The notes under the pieces were generated by a model. That model did not search any database. It was given only the letters and a program-made list of their open reading frames with translations, and had not been told where the DNA came from. Shown in pieces: positions 1 through 8,561 of a stretch of 28,628 bases of DNA. How positions within the stretch are numbered: position 1 is the stretch's first letter; the number at the start of each line of letters is the position of its first letter. Position numbers and translations under genes: made by a program. Source of the stretch: an uncultured Alphaproteobacteria bacterium (GTDB lineage Bacteria; Pseudomonadota; Alphaproteobacteria; RUG11792); assembly GCA_958448685.1 (NCBI GenBank), contig CAUDEV010000005.1:1-28628 (forward strand). Reading direction: 5' to 3'.

Positions 1-2
1 AC

Positions 3-119
3 CGGCAAACGGCTGATGACACCGCAGGGGCACCTATAGCGTTTTCGGAAGACATTATGAATCAATTTGAGTATCTCAAAAATAAAAACAGTATTCTTAA
101 CCGAAAATTTACTTTTTAA
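3..119 (+). CDS. C-terminal end of an unrecognised protein (5' cut by window edge)
   Basis: An open frame runs from the window edge to a TAA at 117-119 and gives the last 38 residues of a protein, ending in NRKFTF. The first ~50 bases are richer in G and C than the surroundings. I recognise no motif. A new gene with a strong ribosome binding site starts 65 bases later. It could also be a chance frame, since only the tail is visible. Confidence 0.4.
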   Translation, partial: RQTADDTAGAPIAFSEDIMNQFEYLKNKNSILNRKFTF

Positions 120-184
120 AATTGAATTTAGAGAAGAAAAGTTTTGAAAACACTTCCCTATAACGTAAATATATGGAGGTTTTT

Positions 185-1012
185 ATGAATAAATTATTAC
201 AAACAACACTAATTTCAACGATTTTCGCAACAAGCGGCAACCGACAGTGAAGATCCGATCAACCCCGTCTTTTTCGGAAGAACAACAATTCATGAAAATA
301 CTGAAATAAAAGAAGGGTATACTCTGACGTTACAAGAAGGAACATCTAAATTTGTAGTGAATCATAGAGTGATTTCAGGAAATGGGACTATCAAATCTGA
401 TGGGCAAACTATCCTTTGTAATTTATATGATCTAAAGAGGTAACTGATAACAGTGCACAAATAATTGAAGAAGCAAAACAATTGTAAGGTGAAGATCAAA
501 CTATAACTGATGTTTATACAGTAAACGAGAGAGGATCGATTATGGAAGAAGTTACCGTTGACAGTAATGTGACAACACGGGATTATTCACTTTTGAGTAC
601 TCTTGCTCACCTAAAGTATATAGAAAAAGATAATCGTTATGGAACGAAACGTTTGTTTAACCTAACAGTTCCTTCAGAAACCGAAGACGTTTATGCTAAT
701 GCAATAGGTATTGGTGGCACTTGTACTGGATCGCCAACTAATAAGTTTTTTGACTTAAGCATAGTTAGAGCTTGTACTGGTTCGGTATTTGTCAACTCAA
801 GTGACGCTGATATGGTTATGAAAAGTGAGATGGATTGTATTCTTCCAGGAATGTTTGTCACAAGCACAGAAAGCGAAGCAGAAACAAAACCGACTATTAC
901 TATTGATGGTAGCTACAAAACTTTGACGTTTAATAAAGCATTCGAAGCACAAGCCCCTGGAATTAACTTACAAAATGGTATATTCGTATTTAAAGGTGGA
1001 TTAACTATTTAA
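185..1012 (+). pseudogene. Broken gene for a secreted or surface protein of unknown function
   Basis: A strong ribosome binding site (GGAGGT, 175-180) precedes an ATG at 185 that starts a signal-peptide-like stretch (MNKLLQTTLISTIFATS). That frame stops at 248-250. Reading continues in the next frame from about 231 (AATDSEDPINPVFFG) to a stop at 441-443. It then returns to the first frame from 431, meets a TAA at 485-487, and stays open to 1012. The parts therefore fit one gene of about 275 codons with a one-base gain near 231-247, a one-base loss near 428-443 and one stop. The longest intact piece is 542-1012 (156 residues). The mature part is rich in Thr, Ser, Gly and short alternating hydrophobic stretches, suggesting a beta-rich exported protein, but I recognise no family. 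The downstream part could still be made from the ATG at 542, without a signal peptide. Confidence 0.65.
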
Positions 1013-1020
1013 AGATTATT

Positions 1021-1049
1021 CGGTAGTTTAAAGAAATATTAAGCTACCG
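1021..1049. terminator. Hairpin between convergent genes, overlapping the recO stop
   Basis: CGGTAGTTTA (1021-1030) and TAAGCTACCG (1040-1049) form a 10-base-pair stem with one G-U pair and a nine-base loop. It lies between the plus-strand broken gene and minus-strand recO, whose stop codon (1039-1041) is inside the hairpin. Neither side has a clean run of T, so a two-way terminator is plausible but not certain. Confidence 0.45.
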
Positions 1050-1707
1050 AGTTCTTTGAATTTGAAGGCCTTTCGCAAAAACTTGTAGAGTAAAGTGTTT
1101 TAATAATCGATGATCTATAATAATTGTCTATATTAAGAAGATGAGTTTCGATAATTTCACTGTTATGCACCAAGTTTTGCGTTATATTTTCTGAAAATAA
1201 TTTATTTGATAGTAAATTTGATATTTGATTTTCCACAGATTGAGTTTTTTCTATGTGAAAGTTGTTTTCAATCTCAAATCCGATTTCTCGAAGCAAAACA
1301 AACTCAAAATATGCATATATGGTGAGAATTTCATCGTCTGAGAAATTTTTTAAATTATATGAAATATATTTCACAACATTAAATAGCGTTTCGTGAGGAA
1401 CACCTTGTGGTAAAACTTTGTTTAATATAAAAGCTATACTTTGACAAATTTGTATATGCTTGAAGGAGTTTATTAAAAAGATCCAGTTTTGATTTTCTGA
1501 TTTTAATTTCCAAAATCCGAGTGAATTATCAGTTTTTGAAGAATAATCAACATTAACATTTGAAAAAATCGAAAATGATGAGGCCTTTGATAATGAAAAC
1601 ATTGCAGAAATTTTTCCATGAGCTTGTGTAAAAACATCAACAATCTTATATTTTTCTCCATGTTTTCTTGAAGATAAAACTATTCCAATATCAGACCAAT
1701 TGATCAT
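1039..1707 (-). CDS. recO: DNA repair protein RecO
   Basis: RecO helps load RecA at gaps by displacing single-strand binding protein, together with RecR, in the RecFOR pathway. The 222-residue product opens with the family's N-terminal OB-fold pattern (WSDIGIVLSSRKHGEKYKI, then THGK-like AHGKIS). In the helical C-terminal half it has REIGFEIEN, matching the conserved GF-L-N segment of RecO. It is slightly shorter than usual, and I see no cysteine zinc cluster near the C-terminus, as in several alphaproteobacterial RecO proteins. The start lies two bases after the ftsI stop, so it is the last gene of rsmH-ftsL-ftsI-recO. RecO is not a normal member of the division cluster, so this join looks like a local rearrangement. 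Confidence 0.85.
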   Translation of the reverse strand: MINWSDIGIVLSSRKHGEKYKIVDVFTQAHGKISAMFSLSKASSFSIFSNVNVDYSSKTDNSLGFWKLKSENQNWIFLINSFKHIQICQSIAFILNKVLPQGVPHETLFNVVKYISYNLKNFSDDEILTIYAYFEFVLLREIGFEIENNFHIEKTQSVENQISNLLSNKLFSENITQNLVHNSEIIETHLLNIDNYYRSSIIKTLYSTSFCERPSNSKNSVA

Positions 1708-1709
1708 TA

Positions 1710-3434
1710 CTATTTATCCAGTTTTAAATATTTCACGACTTTCAATTCAGAATCAGAATGACTAAGTTTTCCGTTATATAAAATCGGAACTATACGATTG
1801 AAAACATTTTTTGCTGTTGGAGCAATATTCCACCCTGCTGTTGCATATCCAAAAGTATCAGGAGTTGCTTTTGGGTTATCTAAAGAAATCAGAAGCATAT
1901 ACTCAGGTTTATCTTTTGGGAAGCCTCCAAGAAAAGTTGTTATCCTTTTTCTGTTTCCATCTGAACCATAACTTCTTCCTGTCATTTTATATGCTGTTCC
2001 TGTTTTTCCAAATATTTCAACCCCGTCTACTGCCGCTTTTTTTCCTGTTCCAAAACAAACCACAGCTCTCATTAAATCTCGAATTATGGCTGAAGTTTTA
2101 GAGGAAACTAATTGTAATTTTCCTGATAATTGGCGAGATTTTCCATATATTAATGTAGGAGTGATTTCCATACCATCATTAATCACGGAAGTTACTGCAG
2201 TTAATAACTGAAGAGGAGTGACAGCTAACCCATAACCATATGAAACAGTCATACAAGTGGTTTCTGTCCAATTTGTTGGAATTATAGAATGCCCTAATTC
2301 AGGAAGTTCTATTTTTGGTTTTCCAAGCATACCAAGTTTTTCCATATACTCTTTTTGTATTTTTGATCCAAAATTTTGAGCTATCTTTGCGGAAGCAATA
2401 TTTGATGAAAACACGAAAGCTTCTGCCAAAGTCAATGGTCTGTTTTTCCCTTTAAAATCTTTTATGGAGAAACGACCAATTTTTATAGGAGCCCTCGCGT
2501 CAAATTTAGATCCTAATGTTGCGGATCCAGAGTCAAGTGCAATAGCTGTATTTAATATTTTTAATATAGATCCCTGTTCAAAGGCTCCAAGAGTATTTCG
2601 ATTAAACATAGCATCTGATGAACTTGCTTTTAAATTATTTGGATCAAAATCAGGAAGGGATACCATAGCCAAAACTTCGCCGTCAACTGACATCAATATT
2701 GCATTTCCTCCATCTGCATTAAACTTTTCAATAGCGGCATTTAATTCTTCATAAATGATTGATTGTACTCTTAAATCCAAAGTTGTTACAAGCTTTTTGG
2801 ACAATATATCTTTTACAAAAAGTTCATTAGTATATTGCTTTTCCAGCCCACAAACTCCATTTCCATCTATATCAGAACAGCCAATGACATGTGAAAACAG
2901 ATTTCCGTGAATATAAATTCTTTTATAATCTCTTTGAAATTGGACTCCGGGAAGCCCCAAGTCAAATACTTTTTCTTGAATTTGAGGAGTAACATGTCTT
3001 GTTATCCAAACGAAATGTTTATTTTTGTCTTTCAATTTTTGCTTTATATGGTTATAATCTGGAAATCCTGTAATTTTAGATAGTTTTAAGGCCGTTTCTT
3101 CCGGATCTATGACAACTGAAGGATCAATATAACATGAAGCTGTTGATAAGCTTGTTGCCAGTAATTCCCCGTTTCGATCAACAATATCTGCTTTTTTTAT
3201 TATTTCATCTTTAGAGTAGTTTAACTTATTATTATGCATAAGTTGATTAATAACCATAATATCAGCGAGTCTGTAAGATATACAAACAAACAGAATAACT
3301 CCACAAACTCCAGAAAAAATCATACGAATTCTAAGTTTGGACATTAATGATGCATGATTTTCCGATTTTCTCCATAATGCAAATCCTTCAAAAAAAGACT
3401 TAAAGAAATTTTTGAGAAGATCTTGTAAAATCAT
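1710..3434 (-). CDS. ftsI: Septal peptidoglycan transpeptidase FtsI (PBP3)
   Basis: This is the class B penicillin-binding protein that cross-links peptidoglycan at the division site, with FtsW and the FtsQLB complex. The 574-residue product has a cytoplasmic N-terminus and one membrane span at about residues 36-55. A dimerisation (pedestal) domain follows, with IVDRNGELLA near 84-93, then the transpeptidase domain. The active-site motifs are present: SILK with the serine nucleophile at 289, SSN at 343-345 and KTGT at 477-480. The length is normal for the family. Its start codon shares one base with the ftsL stop, so the two are translated together. Drugs of the beta-lactam class would act here if they reach it. 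Confidence 0.95.
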   Translation of the reverse strand: MILQDLLKNFFKSFFEGFALWRKSENHASLMSKLRIRMIFSGVCGVILFVCISYRLADIMVINQLMHNNKLNYSKDEIIKKADIVDRNGELLATSLSTASCYIDPSVVIDPEETALKLSKITGFPDYNHIKQKLKDKNKHFVWITRHVTPQIQEKVFDLGLPGVQFQRDYKRIYIHGNLFSHVIGCSDIDGNGVCGLEKQYTNELFVKDILSKKLVTTLDLRVQSIIYEELNAAIEKFNADGGNAILMSVDGEVLAMVSLPDFDPNNLKASSSDAMFNRNTLGAFEQGSILKILNTAIALDSGSATLGSKFDARAPIKIGRFSIKDFKGKNRPLTLAEAFVFSSNIASAKIAQNFGSKIQKEYMEKLGMLGKPKIELPELGHSIIPTNWTETTCMTVSYGYGLAVTPLQLLTAVTSVINDGMEITPTLIYGKSRQLSGKLQLVSSKTSAIIRDLMRAVVCFGTGKKAAVDGVEIFGKTGTAYKMTGRSYGSDGNRKRITTFLGGFPKDKPEYMLLISLDNPKATPDTFGYATAGWNIAPTAKNVFNRIVPILYNGKLSHSDSELKVVKYLKLDK

Positions 3435-3781
3435 TATCTTCTCCCCAAATTTTGCATTGCTTCGTCTATATAATCTTCAAAAGCATTATTTCTGTTCTGG
3501 ACTAAATCACTGTTTAATATAGTTTGGTAATCTAAAATTTGCCTGTTAACTGTTGGATGTAAATGCTTCAGGTATTTTTCACAAAGAGTTTTTAATCTTT
3601 TTGGATTATTCAAATATCCCCATTCTGCATTATAAACTTTTAAATCATCTGAGTATTTTTCAATTCTTGAATTAATATCTTTCAATTTATTTTTTAGAAA
3701 TATGACTTCGTATTTCACTCTAGAAACTATAATTCCAACAACAATGAGAGCAGCTAGTGATAATATTATTCCTTTATTCAT
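3434..3781 (-). CDS. ftsL: Cell division protein FtsL
   Basis: A small bitopic membrane protein of 115 residues: a short N-terminus, one membrane span (about residues 5-22), then a coiled-coil-like region (about 28-55). A conserved-looking segment AEWGYLNNPKRLKTLCEKYL follows, typical of alphaproteobacterial FtsL. FtsL works with FtsB and FtsQ to activate FtsWI at the septum. Sequence similarity in this family is weak, so position matters: the gene sits between rsmH (4-base overlap) and ftsI (1-base overlap), exactly where ftsL normally lies. I am confident of the call because motif and position agree. Confidence 0.85.
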   Translation of the reverse strand: MNKGIILSLAALIVVGIIVSRVKYEVIFLKNKLKDINSRIEKYSDDLKVYNAEWGYLNNPKRLKTLCEKYLKHLHPTVNRQILDYQTILNSDLVQNRNNAFEDYIDEAMQNLGRR

Positions 3782-4668
3782 ATTCCACTCTCTAAATTAT
3801 CTGACGCCCTCTTATAAGTAAAAGCTCGCAAAATTGCAGATCGAGAACGTTGATTCTTTAAAATTTCATCCTCTCCTGCTTTTATGATATCTTTATTTAT
3901 AGGTGAAAACAAGTCTTTCTGTGATTTTGACCAATTTTTTATTATCCTATCTTCCAATGCATGAAATGATATAATCGCAATTTTTGCATTATCATTTAAG
4001 ATATTTGGAAGTTTGTTTAATGCTTGATTTATTTCATTCAGTTCGTCATTAACAAATATTCTAATAGCTTGAAAAGTTTTCGTTGCCGAATCAATTCTAG
4101 AATGTTTCTTTTGTTTATATTGGAAACCTAAAACATTTCTAATTAAATTTGCAAATTGAAATGTCGTTTCAATTTTTGATACTTTACGTTGATTAATAAT
4201 TGCTGCTGCAATTCTTTTTGCTTTTGGTTCATCACCATAATTTTTTATGATATTTGCTAAATCTTCCTCTGAAAATGAATTGATAACATCATATGCGCTA
4301 ATTCCTTCAGAAGCCATCCGCATATCCAATTTTGCATTTTTTGAAAAAGAGAAACCTCTTTCAGCTTCATCAAGCTGGAAGGATGAGACACCTAAATCAA
4401 ATAAAACCGCATCAAATTTTTTATCCAATATCTCTAATTCTGAAAATTTTAATAGTCTGAAATCAAATCTGCTTTTATATTTTCCCTTTATTTCTTTTGA
4501 TCTGAAAAGCGCTTTAGGATCTCTATCTAATCCTAGAACATAACAATCACGTGAATCCAATAAAGCCTTTGTGTGCCCGCCTCCTCCAAATGTGCAATCC
4601 AATATTTTCATTCCAGAATATGGAGATAAAATATCAATTGTTTCCTTTAAAAGAACCGGAATATGCAC
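3778..4668 (-). CDS. rsmH: 16S rRNA (cytosine(1402)-N(4))-methyltransferase RsmH
   Basis: RsmH (MraW) methylates N4 of C1402 in the decoding centre of 16S rRNA using S-adenosylmethionine. The SAM-binding motif LDCTFGGGGHT is near the N-terminus, DAVLFDLGVSSFQLD follows, and the C-terminal part has the conserved IISFHALEDRIIK and RSRSAILRA. I chose the GTG at 4668 because it gives the family N-terminus HIPVLLKETI; a TTG at 4683 is in frame and would add five residues. Neither start has a clear ribosome binding site. It is the first gene of rsmH-ftsL-ftsI-recO. The usual upstream partner mraZ is absent, and a decayed transposase gene stands in its place. Confidence 0.93.
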   Translation of the reverse strand: MHIPVLLKETIDILSPYSGMKILDCTFGGGGHTKALLDSRDCYVLGLDRDPKALFRSKEIKGKYKSRFDFRLLKFSELEILDKKFDAVLFDLGVSSFQLDEAERGFSFSKNAKLDMRMASEGISAYDVINSFSEEDLANIIKNYGDEPKAKRIAAAIINQRKVSKIETTFQFANLIRNVLGFQYKQKKHSRIDSATKTFQAIRIFVNDELNEINQALNKLPNILNDNAKIAIISFHALEDRIIKNWSKSQKDLFSPINKDIIKAGEDEILKNQRSRSAILRAFTYKRASDNLESGI

Positions 4669-4700
4669 AACTAAAAATACCAAACAAAGTCAACGAGAGT

Positions 4701-4729
4701 ATCTTACAACATTTATCAGCAATATTCAA
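4701..4729 (-). promoter_or_regulatory. Possible promoter of the rsmH-ftsL-ftsI-recO operon
   Basis: On the minus strand, TTGAAT (4729-4724) and TAAGAT (4706-4701) are 17 bases apart, a fair sigma70-like pair. Transcription would start near 4694, leaving a very short leader before either start of rsmH. The site lies just past the end of the transposase remnant, where mraZ and its promoter would normally be. Confidence 0.4.
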
Positions 4730-4748
4730 TAGTAATATTATGTATTGT

Positions 4749-5519
4749 ATTAGTTTCATAAAATGCGAGACAGAAAGAGAGTCTCCTAACACAGATTTAG
4801 TATACAACAAAGGAGCATGACCTTGCAAGGAAGAATGTGAGAAGTATTATAATTATCAATAAACTTATTCAACGTTATTCGAAGTCCAATTAAGGAATCC
4901 CCCAGTGATTCATGTAAAAATTCTTCTGTAATAATGCGATTCATTCAATCCACATTTCCATTAATCTTGGGTGATGCCGGTGGCAAAACAAATAATGTAA
5001 TCTTTAATTTTTCACATGCCGATTCAAAATCTTTCATAAATTCACTGTCCCATCGACTTGTATAGATTTAATAGGAAATGGACTATGTAAAGCTATTTAA
5101 CGTTCTTGCCATATGATCGATTTGTCCATTTTCTCCTATTTTTATCTGAGAATAAAGTTTAAATTTACGACATTTATATATGATGTAAACTTCCTGTGTC
5201 ACCTATATCTAGTTTGATACAGCCACATAGCTAATTTCAATACTATAATCTCTTCTTAAAATTGCGTATATTTTTGCTTTTCCATAATTTTTTCAGTTCT
5301 TATTTTTCTTATGAGGTTCCAAATATCCTTATTAAACCTTGATTTATGAAGTTTTTTAGGCCTTTTACTCTTGATAATTCCAGAATATTTTGTTTGTGCA
5401 TTATTCCCTATGATTTTATTATTTTTCTCAGCATTTTTTATAAATTCAGATTTTGTATTTTCTGGAAAAACAGAACAATATAGTTTATAAATGTTTTTGC
5501 GTAGATATTTTATCTGCAT
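4749..5519 (-). pseudogene. Decayed transposase of an rve/IS481-like insertion sequence
   Basis: Read on the minus strand, pieces of one DDE transposase appear in order but in shifting frames. The N-terminal part is at 5519-5256 (RPKKLHKSRFNKDIWNLIRK). FPIKSIQVDG is near 5080-5053, then SEFMKDFESACEKLK and FVLPPASPKINGNVD (about 5050-4950). RIITEEFLHESLGDSL follows, and the C-terminal YTKSVLGDSLSVSHFMK lies near 4800-4750. The integrase-core pattern V-D-G...P-P-S-P-K-N-G-E-R is clear. The third acidic residue of the DDE triad is changed to Asp and is followed by a TGA stop. At least three frameshifts and several stops make it non-functional. A second remnant of the same family lies at 24660-24870. 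Confidence 0.8.
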
Positions 5520-5734
5520 AAAGTCTCATTTTTTTATAATTTTAAATATATTTTAGGAGACTTTTGCTATCTAAAAATAACTACCTTTACCATCTTTTGT
5601 TTCACATCTGTTTGAATTTATACAAAATAATTTAATATTCCTATAAATTTGAGCTTAAATTATCTTGTATAACTACTTTTCGTACAAGAAAGTTTAATTC
5701 TCAATATGCTTGTCAAATCTTATATCTAGCCCCC
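5520..5734. other. AT-rich spacer, no gene
   Basis: I see no coding frame here. AAGTCTC (5521-5527) and GAGACTT (5557-5563) form a seven-base inverted repeat just outside the transposase remnant; this may be leftover terminal sequence of the element. The rest is AT-rich spacer leading to the brnQ promoter. Confidence 0.4.
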
Positions 5735-5763
5735 TTGATTTTGCGATATTTATTTAATATAAT
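5735..5763 (+). promoter_or_regulatory. Promoter of brnQ-mnmA
   Basis: TTGATT (5735-5740) and a perfect TATAAT (5758-5763) are separated by 17 bases. Transcription would begin near 5770, about 25 bases before the brnQ ATG. Confidence 0.6.
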
Positions 5764-5794
5764 GGTATGGATAAACTTATAATTAATAGACACA

Positions 5795-6895
5795 ATGAAT
5801 ATTCCTTTAAAGATCATCATAGCAGGATTTGCAATATTTTCAATGATATTTGGATCGAGCAATGTTGTATTTCCCTTGATTTTGGGGAAAAATTTTGAAT
5901 CAAATTGGACTATTGCAAATTTTGGTTGGTGTTTAGCAACGGTTTTAATTCCAATGGTTGGATACTATGGAGCGATGTTATTTGATGCAGATAATAAAAA
6001 ATATCTCAAACCTTTAGGGAAATATATTATATCCATTTTAATGTTTATTCTGATGATGATGGTTTTGGGGGTTGTTTCCAGAGGTGTTAATGTTTCATTT
6101 GGGGGAATTCATATTGTTTCTCCAGAAACTTATGAAATTATTTTCAATTTAATTTTCTGTATAATAACAATAGCTTTAGCTTGGCAACCGGGCAAAATAG
6201 TCCAAATTCTTGGATTAGTCTTTACGCCTTTAAAATTTGGAGGAATAATAATTGTCATATTAGGGGCAATATATTTTTCCAATTCAAATATACAACTAAC
6301 AGAATTTTCAAAACCAACAGCATTAACTGAAGGGTTTAAATGGGGATATCAAACAATGGATCTTTTGGCTGCTTTTATTGTTTCTACTTCTATATATGTT
6401 TATATAAAGAATATTCTTCCAGAAAATGAAAAAGAAAATAAAAATATGTTATTGAAATTTTGTGCTTGGGCTTGTGTTATTGGGGGAGTAGTTTTAACTA
6501 TAGTATATTCCGGATTGGCGTTTATCGGAGCAAAATACGCCACACAGCTTCAGGGAGTTCCTGATGAAGCACTTTTCACAAAAGTTGCGGAAACAGCAAT
6601 GGGAAATTATGCCTCTTGGTTTGTTGCTATTGTCATAGCTGCCTGCTGTTTGGCAACGAATATCATTTTGTCCTCAGTCCTTACAGATTATATACATAAA
6701 GACATTTTAAAAGAAAAAATCAATAGAAAGATCATTCTAATATTTGTTGGAATATTAACATTTACAATATCTCTTCTTGGATTTACAACAATTTGTTCAT
6801 ATATGTCTATTATTTTAGAAAAGATATATCCGATACTCATTATCTTCGTAATGGCAAGAATAGTTTCATATTATGTGAAAAAGGTTAAGAATTGA
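5795..6895 (+). CDS. brnQ: Branched-chain amino acid transport carrier, BrnQ family
   Basis: BrnQ (LIVCS family) carriers take up leucine, isoleucine and valine across the inner membrane with sodium or protons. The 366-residue product is almost wholly hydrophobic with roughly ten membrane spans. It has the family's first-helix pattern FGSSNVVFPLILG (about 20-32) and the hallmark GYQTMDLLAAF near residue 190. It is shorter than the usual ~430 residues, with the loss apparently spread through loops and the C-terminal end. No strong ribosome binding site precedes the ATG. The stop overlaps the mnmA start, so the two are co-translated. Uptake of branched-chain amino acids fits a bacterium living on host metabolites. 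Confidence 0.88.
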   Translation: MNIPLKIIIAGFAIFSMIFGSSNVVFPLILGKNFESNWTIANFGWCLATVLIPMVGYYGAMLFDADNKKYLKPLGKYIISILMFILMMMVLGVVSRGVNVSFGGIHIVSPETYEIIFNLIFCIITIALAWQPGKIVQILGLVFTPLKFGGIIIVILGAIYFSNSNIQLTEFSKPTALTEGFKWGYQTMDLLAAFIVSTSIYVYIKNILPENEKENKNMLLKFCAWACVIGGVVLTIVYSGLAFIGAKYATQLQGVPDEALFTKVAETAMGNYASWFVAIVIAACCLATNIILSSVLTDYIHKDILKEKINRKIILIFVGILTFTISLLGFTTICSYMSIILEKIYPILIIFVMARIVSYYVKKVKN

Positions 6896-7935
6896 AGAAT
6901 ACATATGCTGTTGCAATGTCTGGAGGCGTTGATTCCTCAGCCGTTGCTGCAATTTTAAAAAATGAAGGGCATGATGTGTTTGGGATTACTATGTTCCTGC
7001 ATGAATATTCCGAATCTTCGATCATAAATGCCCAAAAAGTATGTGAAAAACTTGATATACAGCATTTCGTATTTGATATAAGGAAAAGCTTTAAAAATTG
7101 TGTAATGGATACCTTTGCTGACTACTATTCTAAAGGACTTACGCCAAATCCATGTGCTTTTTGCAATCGTGATATAAAATTGAACTTATTGCTTCAGTTT
7201 GCAAAAGATAAAGGAGCTGACTTTATGGCAACGGGACATTATGCAAATCTGAAAATTAATGAAGGCGAAGTTATTCTTATTGAAGCTGAAAATAAATCTA
7301 AAGATCAAAGTTATTTTTTATCGTTAGTTAGTAAAGATAATTTAAAATATGTAAAATTTCCTTTAGGAAAAGTTCAGAATAAATCAAAAACCCGAAAAAT
7401 TGCAGAATCATTCGGTTTGCATAATTTCGAAAAGAAAGACAGCCAAGATATCTGTTTTATTCAAAACAGTAATTATAAGGATTTTTTAAAAACATTTTAT
7501 TCTGAGATACCGTTATTTCGACAGGGAAATATACGATTGTTAAATACCAACAAAATTCTTGGAAAACATAATGGTATAACGAATTATACAATAGGCCAAC
7601 GAAAAGGATTGGGGATATCTTATGAAATACCATTATACGTAATAAATCTAGATTCAAATCAAAATGAAGTTATTGTTGGATCAAAAGAAGATTTAGAAAA
7701 ATCTCAATTTAATATTTTACACACAAATTGGATATTGGATTATCCGAAAGATTTCGAAGGATATGTGAAATTAAGATCTGTTGCAAAAAAAGTAAAAGCA
7801 AAAATAAAAAAGACTATTAATGGAGCATCTATAGAACTTCTTGAAAAATCACAAACACCAGTAACAAACGGACAAGTTTGTGCGATATATAACTCATCAA
7901 ACGAGGTAATCGGCGCTGGAATAATCCAGGCATAA
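6892..7935 (+). CDS. mnmA: tRNA-specific 2-thiouridylase MnmA
   Basis: MnmA adds sulfur to U34 of tRNAs for Lys, Glu and Gln, using ATP and a persulfide from the sulfur relay. The 347-residue product has the PP-loop SGGVDSS (10-16). It has the first active-site cysteine in NPCAFCNRD (Cys88, with Cys91), TGHYA, SKDQSYFLS, and the second cysteine in DICFI (Cys188). The C-terminal tRNA-binding and beta-barrel domains follow (YTIGQRKGLGI). The start is a TTG overlapping the brnQ TGA; an AAGG shortly upstream may serve as ribosome binding site. No in-frame ATG gives the full PP-loop N-terminus. All key residues are present. Confidence 0.95.
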   Translation: MKNTYAVAMSGGVDSSAVAAILKNEGHDVFGITMFLHEYSESSIINAQKVCEKLDIQHFVFDIRKSFKNCVMDTFADYYSKGLTPNPCAFCNRDIKLNLLLQFAKDKGADFMATGHYANLKINEGEVILIEAENKSKDQSYFLSLVSKDNLKYVKFPLGKVQNKSKTRKIAESFGLHNFEKKDSQDICFIQNSNYKDFLKTFYSEIPLFRQGNIRLLNTNKILGKHNGITNYTIGQRKGLGISYEIPLYVINLDSNQNEVIVGSKEDLEKSQFNILHTNWILDYPKDFEGYVKLRSVAKKVKAKIKKTINGASIELLEKSQTPVTNGQVCAIYNSSNEVIGAGIIQA

Positions 7936-7979
7936 ATACATTAGGTTTATTAATTTCAAAATTGAGAGAGGTAATATAT

Positions 7980-8008
7980 TTGATATATGAGAATATATAT
8001 GATATAAT
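7980..8008 (+). promoter_or_regulatory. Promoter of lptC-lptA-lptB
   Basis: TTGATA (7980-7985) and perfect TATAAT (8003-8008) are 17 bases apart. The start point would be near 8015, with a leader of about 24 bases to the lptC ATG. This lets the lpt genes be transcribed separately from brnQ-mnmA. Confidence 0.65.
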
Positions 8009-8038
8009 TTATAGATAGCGGTTAATTATGATAATAAT

Positions 8039-8554
8039 ATGATATTTAAATTAATTCGATTTGTATTGTTTTCATTATTAATATTAGCCTTTGGGTATTA
8101 CATAGTTCAGAATCAAAACACTGATAAGACTTCAAAACCTGCAACACTGAATTATGAATTAAATTCTTCAGATAGTATAAAATATGTTAAAAAATTCAAG
8201 GGAGGGATCTTGACATTATCTGCACAAAAATCAAAATTGCTCAATCCAAATCATATAATTCTTGACAATATGACAGCTGTTTTCCAAAAAGATGGGAAAG
8301 AGGTTGTTATTAGTGGTAAAGTCTGTAATTTAAGAATGAATGAAAAAAAAGCGTATATAAATAACGATGTGATTATCAAAACATTAAACACAACTTGTAA
8401 TACTAATATTGCTATTGTGGATTTTTTGAATAATACTTTATATGGCAATTCAAAAATAGATGGAATACGTTCTGGAACAAACTTTACTGCAAATGGTTTT
8501 TCATTAAATGAAAACGGAATGATAAAATTAAAACATGCTGTTATTAAAAATTGA
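8039..8554 (+). CDS. lptC: LPS export protein LptC
   Basis: LptC is the inner-membrane-anchored periplasmic member of the Lpt bridge. It receives lipopolysaccharide from LptB2FG and passes it to LptA. The 171-residue product has one N-terminal membrane span (about 6-24) followed by a periplasmic beta-jellyroll-like region with alternating polar and hydrophobic residues (for example DNMTAVFQKDGKEVVISGK and KAYINNDVIIKT). Sequence conservation in LptC is low. The call rests on topology, size and its place directly before lptA and lptB. The ATG lacks a clear ribosome binding site. The gene overlaps or nearly touches lptA depending on which lptA start is used. Confidence 0.82.
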   Translation: MIFKLIRFVLFSLLILAFGYYIVQNQNTDKTSKPATLNYELNSSDSIKYVKKFKGGILTLSAQKSKLLNPNHIILDNMTAVFQKDGKEVVISGKVCNLRMNEKKAYINNDVIIKTLNTTCNTNIAIVDFLNNTLYGNSKIDGIRSGTNFTANGFSLNENGMIKLKHAVIKN

Positions 8555-8561
8555 GGATATA

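Noticed and set aside
4634..4828. Minus-strand frame of 64 residues as a gene
   Set aside because: It contains the C-terminal segment of the same transposase (YTKSVLGDSLSVSHF) and overlaps the rsmH start.
5256..5519. Open frame of 87 residues on the minus strand as an independent basic protein
   Set aside because: Its end resembles the N-terminal part of the rve-type transposase, and the remaining transposase motifs follow in shifted frames. It is a fragment of that relic.
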